Below the pieces are notes generated by a model that was not told the origin of the DNA, did no database searches, and worked only from the letters and a program-made list of their open reading frames with translations. A stretch of DNA of 5,874 nucleotides from Verrucomicrobiales bacterium (GTDB lineage Bacteria; Verrucomicrobiota; Verrucomicrobiia; Verrucomicrobiales; DEV007): assembly GCA_007123695.1 (NCBI GenBank), contig SLGN01000497.1, positions 1 through 5,874 of the forward strand, given 5' to 3'. A program made the translations under genes and the position numbers. Shown here in pieces: positions 1 through 4,315 of this stretch. Each line of letters starts with the position of its first letter. Within the stretch, counting starts at the first letter, position 1.

Positions 1-937
1 CATGGCTGGAACCATCAACCACCTCGCCGACTCCGTCGCGGGAGGCTCCACCTTCTCCGAAAGCCTCGGCCAGCACCCCAAAATCTTCGACAAGCTCTAC
101 GTCAACATGGTCAAGGCAGGCGAACTCGGAGGCGTGCTCGAGCTTGTCCTCGTGCGGCTCGCCGAATACCAGGAAAAGGCCCAGAAGCTCAAGAACCGCA
201 TCGTCGCGGCGATGGTCTACCCCATCATCGTCATCGTCATCGCAGTCGGCATCCTCATCTTCCTCATGGCGGTCATCGTGCCCCGCTTCGAGAAGATCTT
301 CGCCGAAATGCTGGGCGACAAACCCCTTCCCGGCATCACCCAGTTCGTCATCGCCATCAGCCGATGGGTGCAGGAGCAATTCCTCGTCGTAACAGTCCTC
401 CTCGCCGTCCTCTACGCCGGATGGAAAGTCTTCAGCATGACCAAGGGCGGACGCGTCATCATCGACAGGATAAAGCTCCGACTTCCCGTCTTCGGGCCCG
501 TCCAGCTCAAGAGCGCCATCTCGCGCTTCACCCGCACCCTCGGCACCCTCGTCACCAGCGGCGTCCCTATCCTCCAGGCGCTCAACATCACCCGCGACAC
601 CGCCGGCAACGTCATCGTCGCCAACGCCGTCGAGAAGATCCACGAAGCCGTGCGCGAAGGCGAATCCGTCGTCGCCCCGCTCGAGGCCAGCAAGATCTTC
701 CCTCCCATGGTCATCTCCATGGTCGATGTCGGCGAAGAGACCGGCCAGCTTCCCGACATGCTACTCAAGATCGCCGACGTCTACGACGACGAAGTCGACA
801 ACGCCGTCGATGCCATGACCTCCATGATCGAGCCCATCATGATCGTCTTCCTCGCCGCCATCGTCGGGACCATCGTCATCGCCCTCTTCATGCCGATGAT
901 CACCATCATCACCGAGATGAACAACCAGGCCGGCTGA
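1..937 (+). CDS. gspF: Type II secretion/type IV pilus platform protein, GspF/PilC family (5' partial)
   Basis: This is an inner-membrane platform protein that couples a cytoplasmic assembly ATPase to pseudopilin or pilin assembly. The 311 visible residues show the family's duplicated architecture. The end of the first F domain has a YVNMVKAGELGG segment near residues 33-44. Membrane segments follow at about 70-93 and 125-143. The second F domain starts near 170 (SRFTRTLGTLVTSGVPILQA) and contains VDVGEETGQLPDML near 241-254. A last hydrophobic segment spans about 277-302. Family members are about 400 residues, so roughly 90-100 N-terminal residues lie upstream of the window. The ATG at 2-4 is therefore probably an internal Met, not the start. 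The family is clear; GspF versus PilC cannot be separated without the neighbouring ATPase. A pseudopilin gene follows 145 bases downstream, which fits a secretion or pilus locus. Confidence 0.93.
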   Translation, partial: MAGTINHLADSVAGGSTFSESLGQHPKIFDKLYVNMVKAGELGGVLELVLVRLAEYQEKAQKLKNRIVAAMVYPIIVIVIAVGILIFLMAVIVPRFEKIFAEMLGDKPLPGITQFVIAISRWVQEQFLVVTVLLAVLYAGWKVFSMTKGGRVIIDRIKLRLPVFGPVQLKSAISRFTRTLGTLVTSGVPILQALNITRDTAGNVIVANAVEKIHEAVREGESVVAPLEASKIFPPMVISMVDVGEETGQLPDMLLKIADVYDDEVDNAVDAMTSMIEPIMIVFLAAIVGTIVIALFMPMITIITEMNNQAG

Positions 938-960
938 TCCCCCGGCGCACCTTCCCGCCA

Positions 961-1034
961 CCGGCCCGGTCCGGATCCCCAGCGGCGCTCTGCGCCGCGA
1001 CGAATGCCCCGGTGCCGGAGCGGGAAAGATTTTT
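961..1034 (+). terminator. Nested GC hairpin and T-rich stretch after the GspF gene
   Basis: An outer stem pairs 961-969 with 1009-1018 (9 bp, one bulged T at 1013). It encloses a perfect 7-bp hairpin, GCGGCGC at 982-988 with GCGCCGC at 992-998, loop TCT. A T-rich stretch (TTTTTCTTTA) begins about 12 bases after the outer stem. This may end transcription of the GspF gene. The gap between stem and T tract is longer than in a classical intrinsic terminator, so the call is tentative. Confidence 0.4.
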
Positions 1035-1046
1035 CTTTACATTGTA

Positions 1047-1076
1047 TTGACATCACTGCTCCGAAACTGCTACCCT
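1047..1076 (+). promoter_or_regulatory. Putative sigma-70-type promoter of the pseudopilin gene
   Basis: A perfect TTGACA lies at 1047-1052. After an 18-base spacer comes TACCCT at 1071-1076, which keeps the key T1, A2 and T6 of a -10 box. The ATG at 1083 is 7 bases after the -10, about where transcription would start. The bases before the ATG (CTACCCTCGCTCC) contain no Shine-Dalgarno sequence. Both points suggest a leaderless or nearly leaderless mRNA. The -10 is weak, so this remains a prediction. Confidence 0.42.
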
Positions 1077-1082
1077 CGCTCC

Positions 1083-1667
1083 ATGATGAAAATGCACTCC
1101 GCAAAACGACCCGACGCCTTCAGCATGGTCGAGCTCATGGTCGTCATCGCCATCATGGTGATCCTCGCCGGACTCCTCATCGCATCCCTCCCCGGCATCC
1201 AGGCGCGTATCAACCGCGGCAAAGTCGAGACCTTCCTCGCCGAACTCGAGGCCGGACTCTCCCGCTACCAGCTCGACCACGGGATCTATCCGCTCAACCA
1301 GCCCACCGGCGACCGCGACATCAGCGGTCTGAACGGTGCCGCCATCCTCTACCAGCACCTCTCCGGCGACTTCAACCTCGACGGCGAGGTCGACTTCCAG
1401 ACCAACGAAAAAGTCTACGTCGAGAGGCTCGACTTTTTCTCCAACCGGGACGCGAAGGAGAAACGTTCCGACAACGTCGGAGGACAGTTCATGGTCATCG
1501 ACTCCTTCGGCGATCCGGTCCGGTATCTCGCCCAGCCCCCCAACCTGCCTCGCGGGCAGGTCCGGCTGACCCGCAGCCCCACCTACGACCTTTGGTCCAT
1601 CGCGGGCAAGGACCCCCGTGCCCCCAACGCCGAGAGCGCCTTCATCACGAACTGGGGTTCCAACTAG
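1083..1667 (+). CDS. GspG-like type II secretion pseudopilin with prepilin N-terminal methylation motif
   Basis: This is a 194-residue pseudopilin, processed by prepilin peptidase and built into the periplasmic pseudopilus. The basic leader (residues 1-12, with K3, K8 and R9) is followed by the cleavage motif A12|F13-S-M-V-E17, with the conserved Glu at +5. The hydrophobic helix runs from about 13 to 37. The -1 residue is Ala rather than the usual Gly. The C-terminal part is GspG-like: DSFGDPVRYL near 140-149, YDLWSIAGKD near 168-177 and a terminal ITNW. GspG proteins are usually about 140-150 residues; here an extra segment around 76-135 holds D96-F-N-L-D-G-E-V-D104, an EF-hand/dockerin-like calcium loop. 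An in-frame ATG at 1047 would add 12 residues without family support and would overlap the promoter, so ATG 1083 is preferred. A sister role in a type IV pilus system is possible. Confidence 0.88.
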   Translation: MMKMHSAKRPDAFSMVELMVVIAIMVILAGLLIASLPGIQARINRGKVETFLAELEAGLSRYQLDHGIYPLNQPTGDRDISGLNGAAILYQHLSGDFNLDGEVDFQTNEKVYVERLDFFSNRDAKEKRSDNVGGQFMVIDSFGDPVRYLAQPPNLPRGQVRLTRSPTYDLWSIAGKDPRAPNAESAFITNWGSN

Positions 1668-1739
1668 TCTTCGGACCAGACATCGGCCCCTCCCTTCCGC
1701 ACGCGGAAAGTAGCCGCCACATTGGCCTGGGGTGCCCTT

Positions 1740-1757
1740 GGGGCTCCGGCCCCTTTT
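1740..1757 (+). terminator. Likely intrinsic terminator of the pseudopilin gene
   Basis: GGGGC at 1740-1744 pairs with GCCCC at 1749-1753 across a TCCG loop and is followed at once by TTTT (1754-1757). It sits 72 bases after the stop codon. The stem is short but all G-C. Confidence 0.5.
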
Positions 1758-1842
1758 GGTTCAGACGCTGCATCCCTCGGTTCGAGCCGTGCCCCCAACC
1801 TGCAGACGTCAATGCGCGTCGCTCGGTCCTTCGACCCCAACC

Positions 1843-1862
1843 GTTAACTGTGAACAGTTAAC
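1843..1862. repeat. 20-bp palindrome built from GTTAAC units, with tandem AACAGTT heptamers
   Basis: Arms GTTAACTGT and ACAGTTAAC are perfectly complementary around a central GA. The right arm runs into a second copy of AACAGTT, so 1854-1867 reads as two tandem AACAGTT units. An overlapping near-palindrome (GTGAAC...GTTCAC, 1850-1869) shares the same bases. It could be an operator, a cruciform or a dispersed intergenic repeat; the sequence alone does not decide. Confidence 0.7.
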
Positions 1863-1878
1863 AGTTCACCGCTCCGTC

Positions 1879-1906
1879 GTCTTCTCGCGATCGCGTCAGA
1901 GAAGAC
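1879..1906. repeat. 8-bp inverted repeat with a GCGATCGC palindrome in the loop
   Basis: GTCTTCTC at 1879-1886 is the perfect complement of GAGAAGAC at 1899-1906. The 12-base loop starts with the palindrome GCGATCGC (1887-1894). In RNA this would be a stable stem-loop, and it may be the first helix of the structured leader. Confidence 0.6.
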
Positions 1907-1939
1907 CCGCAATTGGTCTGGCACAATCGATCTGCCTCA

Positions 1940-1988
1940 GATTCTCAGGGAATGGAGTGGTAAATTCCCTCCAACCCTTCTGAGAATC
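1940..1988. repeat. Long stem-loop with 9-bp perfect arms and an internal second stem
   Basis: GATTCTCAG at 1940-1948 pairs perfectly with CTGAGAATC at 1980-1988. Inside, GGAAT (1949-1953) pairs with ATTCC (1964-1968); alternatively TGGAG (1953-1957) pairs with CTCCA (1969-1973). The two inner stems exclude each other, as in a switchable RNA. No T tract follows, so it is not a terminator. Confidence 0.65.
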
Positions 1989-2011
1989 ATCGTTCCACCA
2001 TCCAATAGGCG

Positions 2012-2050
2012 AACAGGCAAATCACATATTATATGCCTGCTTGTTAACAA
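2012..2050. repeat. Hairpin (AACAGGCA / TGCCTG..TTGTT) abutting the palindrome TTGTTAACAA
   Basis: CAGGCA at 2014-2019 pairs with TGCCTG at 2034-2039 around an AT-rich loop. The stem can extend through AA at 2012-2013 if bases around 2040-2042 bulge. Directly after it, TTGTTAACAA (2041-2050) is a perfect 10-bp palindrome with the same GTTAAC core as the palindrome at 1843-1862. It could be an operator or further RNA structure. Confidence 0.5.
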
Positions 2051-2184
2051 TGGAATCGCACTTGCCACGCAGTGATAAACCATGCTTCCGGACAAGGCGG
2101 AAATTTCGGTTTTTCAACCACTCGCATCTACTCATCCGAATCAAATAGTAAGCCTGACGATCTGTTGATTCGGGGTTTCGCTCT

Positions 2185-2226
2185 GGCCGGAGCTGATCTG
2201 GGTCTGGTCTGCCGTCCGGTTTTTTT
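2185..2226 (+). terminator. Hairpin with T7 tract upstream of the receptor gene (attenuator-like)
   Basis: GGCCGGA at 2185-2191 pairs with TCCGGTT at 2215-2221 (7 bp, the two outer pairs G-T wobbles). It is followed by an uninterrupted T tract reaching 2226. A small competing hairpin, GCTC/GAGC at 2180-2194, overlaps the left arm. It lies 52 bases before the receptor start, where an expression-platform terminator would sit. The long 23-base loop weakens the call. Confidence 0.4.
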
Positions 2227-2240
2227 CGCGAAAATATTCC

Positions 2241-2271
2241 TTGCAGCAGCGATTCATCGGTGGAACATAAT
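2241..2271 (+). promoter_or_regulatory. Possible promoter immediately before the receptor start
   Basis: TTGCAG at 2241-2246 and CATAAT at 2266-2271 (5 of 6 to TATAAT) are separated by 19 bases. The ATG at 2279 falls 8 bases after the -10, again close to the expected transcription start, and no well-placed Shine-Dalgarno sequence is present (GGTGGA at 2259-2264 is too far). The spacing is long, and a promoter here would bypass the upstream T7 hairpin. This is an alternative to control by the leader. Confidence 0.25.
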
Positions 2272-2278
2272 CGAATCT

Positions 2279-4258
2279 ATGAATCGCGATTTGTTTATTT
2301 GTTTGCTGGCGAGCATTGTTTCGGGGCTTGCTGTGGAGGTCGAGGGTCAGGAGATGGTATCGACTCTGGTCGATCCGGTGGCTATGCTGGATCTGACGAC
2401 GGTGGAGGGCAGCAGTCCGGTGCGCAGTCTGCTTCTGCGGGAGGCGGCGGTGCAGCAGGCGGTAACTCCCCGCATCGCCACGAGGACGGTGCCCTCGACC
2501 GAGTCGGGGGCGGCGCGTGAGTCTCTCCCGTCGGTCGATACGATCACGGGAACGGAAATCCGCACGGTCCAGCGGCGCGACCTTGGCGACATCCTACGGC
2601 AGACTGCGGGGGTGAACCTGGTGCAGACGGGACAGACGGGGGCCCAGAGTTCGCTCTTCATCCGCGGTATGGAGAGCAACCACACCGTGGTGCTCCTGAA
2701 CGGACGGCGTCTGCCGCCGGGGCTCGCCGGTCTCTACCAACTGGAATATCTCGATGTGGCGACTCTGGAGTCGGTCCAGATCTTCCGCGGCGCGGCGAGT
2801 TCGCTCTACGGTTCCGACGCTCTCGCCGGCGCCATCGACCTGCGTTCGGTCGATGCGCGCTTCGTTTCGGAGGACACGCTCGATTCCTTCGTCGAGGGCG
2901 GTTCTTTTTCGACCTTCCGCACGGGGCACCGCCTCTCCCTGCGCGAGGGGCGCTTCGGCCTCGCTCTCGACACCAGCATCGTCGAGACCGACAACGACCG
3001 GCCCCGCTCGGGATTCGAAAACCAGGTGCTGCGGGGCAACGCCGCCTACGAAATCGCCGACGGGGTCCACTTCGACGTGCTCGGCTACATCCAGAATTCC
3101 TTCCTCGAGGTGCCCGGCTCGTCCCTGAGCCCGTTCTTTCCGGAACCGCAGATCAACCGCAACCAGTCCTCGCTCTTCTCGCCGCGCTTGAGCATCTTCC
3201 GCGACGACTGGGAGTTCTCCGCGTTCTACAGCTACACCCGCAACGAGCTCGAGGCGACGCGGGACGTTTTCGGCTTCGACAACCGTCTCGGCCAAACCGG
3301 GCACGAGGTCGAGGCCGTGGCGACATGGCGGCCGCGCGCCGGCCTCGCCTACACGCTCGGGGGCGGCCACTACGACTATTCCTTCGAGCGCCTGCCGCTG
3401 CTGCCCAATCCCTTCAACCAGCCCAGCGCCTTCGGCTTTGCCTTCACCAGCGTTTTCGCGCAGGCCGACGTCGAGCTGCCGGCGAACTTCCACCTGCTCG
3501 TCTCGGGGCGCTACGACGACCACGACTCCTTCGCGAGCAAAGCCACCTGGACGGCGCAGTTGAGCCACCGGGTCGAGCCGACGGGAACGCTGCTCTTCGC
3601 AAAGGCGGCAACGGGCTACAAGGCGCCCTCGGGGCAGGATTTCGTCTTCCTCTCGCCGACCTTCGATCCCACGACCCTGCAGCCCGAGGAAAGCCTGACC
3701 CGGGAGATCGGTCTGCGCCAGACGGTCCTGAACCCGCGCAGCTCGGTGGCGGTGACCTATTTCTGGAACGACATCGACAACCTCATCGATGTGGATCCCT
3801 TCACCTTCTTCGATCCGGCGATCGTCGATACGCGCAGCTCGGGGGTGGAGGTGGAAGCGGTCTTCTCCCCCTGCGAGGGGCTGCGCCTCTACACCAACGC
3901 GACCTGGCTCGACACCGAGATCGTCGCGGGGCAGTATCTCGGCGGCTTCGGCGGGGGACCGGGCGACCGGCTGCCGCGGCGGCCCGGATTCCTGCTCTCG
4001 GGCGGGATCGTCGTGGAAGGCGAGCGCTGGCGGGCGGGAGCCGAGGTCACGGGTGCCTACGACCGTTTCGATGGTCCGGGAGTGGTGCTGCGCGACTACA
4101 CCGTGGCGCGGCTGTTCGGCTCGCGCGAGCTGACCGACCGACTCGAGCTCTACGGTCGCATCGAGAATGTGTTCGACCTCGACTACGAGATGACCCGCGG
4201 TTTCGAGGCGGCCGGATTCGGCGCCTTTGTCGGAGCACGCTACGTCTTCGGGCAGTGA
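2279..4258 (+). CDS. TonB-dependent outer-membrane receptor, BtuB-like
   Basis: This is a 659-residue ligand-gated outer-membrane transporter powered by TonB-ExbBD. A Sec signal peptide covers about residues 1-18 (hydrophobic FICLLASIVSGLA). A candidate TonB box is LDLTTVEG near 37-44. The plug runs about 84-190 and includes the typical FIRGMESNHTVVLLNG (127-142), VQIFRGAASSLYGSDALAG (166-184) and AIDLRS. The rest is a beta-barrel, with GYKAP near 446-450, LQPEES near 467-472 and NVFDLDYEMTRGF near 630-642, ending YVFGQ. These last blocks resemble BtuB (vitamin B12 receptor) and COG4206 proteins, but the ligand cannot be fixed from sequence. About 60 residues between signal peptide and plug are longer than in E. 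coli BtuB. The frame is open back to an ATG at 2072, but only ATG 2279 gives a signal peptide. The gene converges on the sulfatase gene. Confidence 0.92.
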   Translation: MNRDLFICLLASIVSGLAVEVEGQEMVSTLVDPVAMLDLTTVEGSSPVRSLLLREAAVQQAVTPRIATRTVPSTESGAARESLPSVDTITGTEIRTVQRRDLGDILRQTAGVNLVQTGQTGAQSSLFIRGMESNHTVVLLNGRRLPPGLAGLYQLEYLDVATLESVQIFRGAASSLYGSDALAGAIDLRSVDARFVSEDTLDSFVEGGSFSTFRTGHRLSLREGRFGLALDTSIVETDNDRPRSGFENQVLRGNAAYEIADGVHFDVLGYIQNSFLEVPGSSLSPFFPEPQINRNQSSLFSPRLSIFRDDWEFSAFYSYTRNELEATRDVFGFDNRLGQTGHEVEAVATWRPRAGLAYTLGGGHYDYSFERLPLLPNPFNQPSAFGFAFTSVFAQADVELPANFHLLVSGRYDDHDSFASKATWTAQLSHRVEPTGTLLFAKAATGYKAPSGQDFVFLSPTFDPTTLQPEESLTREIGLRQTVLNPRSSVAVTYFWNDIDNLIDVDPFTFFDPAIVDTRSSGVEVEAVFSPCEGLRLYTNATWLDTEIVAGQYLGGFGGGPGDRLPRRPGFLLSGGIVVEGERWRAGAEVTGAYDRFDGPGVVLRDYTVARLFGSRELTDRLELYGRIENVFDLDYEMTRGFEAAGFGAFVGARYVFGQ

Positions 4259-4261
4259 TTC

Positions 4262-4312
4262 GTGGCGGGGTGCCGACGAACGGCGCGCGGCGATCGCCCT
4301 TCGCCCCGCCGC
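4262..4312. terminator. Strong GC hairpin between convergent genes
   Basis: GGCGGGG at 4264-4270 pairs perfectly with CCCCGCC at 4304-4310. Flanking pairs (two wobbles) extend the stem to about 11 bp, and the loop contains the palindrome GGCGATCGCC (4289-4298). It occupies nearly all of the 57-base gap between the two stop codons, so it could serve both strands. No T tract follows on either strand, so it is not a classical intrinsic terminator. Confidence 0.35.
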
Positions 4313-4315
4313 CGT

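Larger units (their letters stand above)
1940..2226 (+). promoter_or_regulatory. Candidate structured leader, possibly a divergent cobalamin riboswitch
   Basis: Three things point this way. The core at 1948-1986 reads GGGAA, then GTGGTAAATTCC, then CCC and CTGAGA, loosely following the cobalamin riboswitch order GGGAA, GGTGnAAnTCC, CCCGC, ACTGTGA. The bases at 2151-2166 (AGCCTGACGATCTGTT) match 10 of 16 positions of a B12 box of the form AGCCAGGAGACCTGCC. A hairpin with seven T follows at 2185-2226, and the downstream gene is a BtuB-type receptor, a common target of this riboswitch. Against it, the core match is degenerate and the spacing from GGGAA to the B12 box (about 200 bases) is long. 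It may be a decayed or unrelated structured RNA. Confidence 0.28.
1668..2278. other. 611-base intergenic region, gene-free, rich in inverted repeats
   Basis: No frame here gives a convincing protein: the open frames lack a plausible start, domain or signal peptide, and are overrun from neighbours or very short. The first third is GC-rich and includes the terminator at 1740-1757. From about 1840 the sequence becomes AT-richer than the flanking genes and contains successive palindromes and stem-loops (listed separately). This suggests a regulatory leader or a remnant of a small mobile repeat, not coding DNA. Confidence 0.75.

Noticed and set aside
1694..1709. Small hairpin TTCCG-CACG-CGGAA after the pseudopilin stop
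   Set aside because: The stem is only 5 bp with no T tract; the hairpin at 1740-1757 is the better terminator candidate.
1004..1861. 285-residue plus-strand frame across the pseudopilin gene
   Set aside because: It overlaps the well-supported pseudopilin in another frame and has Arg/Pro-rich shadow composition.
1887..1894. GCGATCGC (HIP1-like octamer), also present at 4290-4297
   Set aside because: Two copies in a GC-rich 5.9-kb window are not convincing evidence of a HIP1-type repeat family.
2050..2148. 32-residue open frame (ATG 2050 to TAG 2148) in the leader
   Set aside because: No Shine-Dalgarno sequence and no recognisable protein; it lies inside palindromic sequence. A leader peptide cannot be excluded but is not supported.
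2072..2278. Upstream extension of the receptor frame to an ATG at 2072
   Set aside because: The added 69 residues have no signal peptide or family similarity and cross the T7 hairpin. The ATG at 2279 starts a good signal peptide.
2594..3568. 324-residue minus-strand frame within the receptor gene
   Set aside because: It is the antisense shadow of a strong coding frame and shows no domain or plausible start context.
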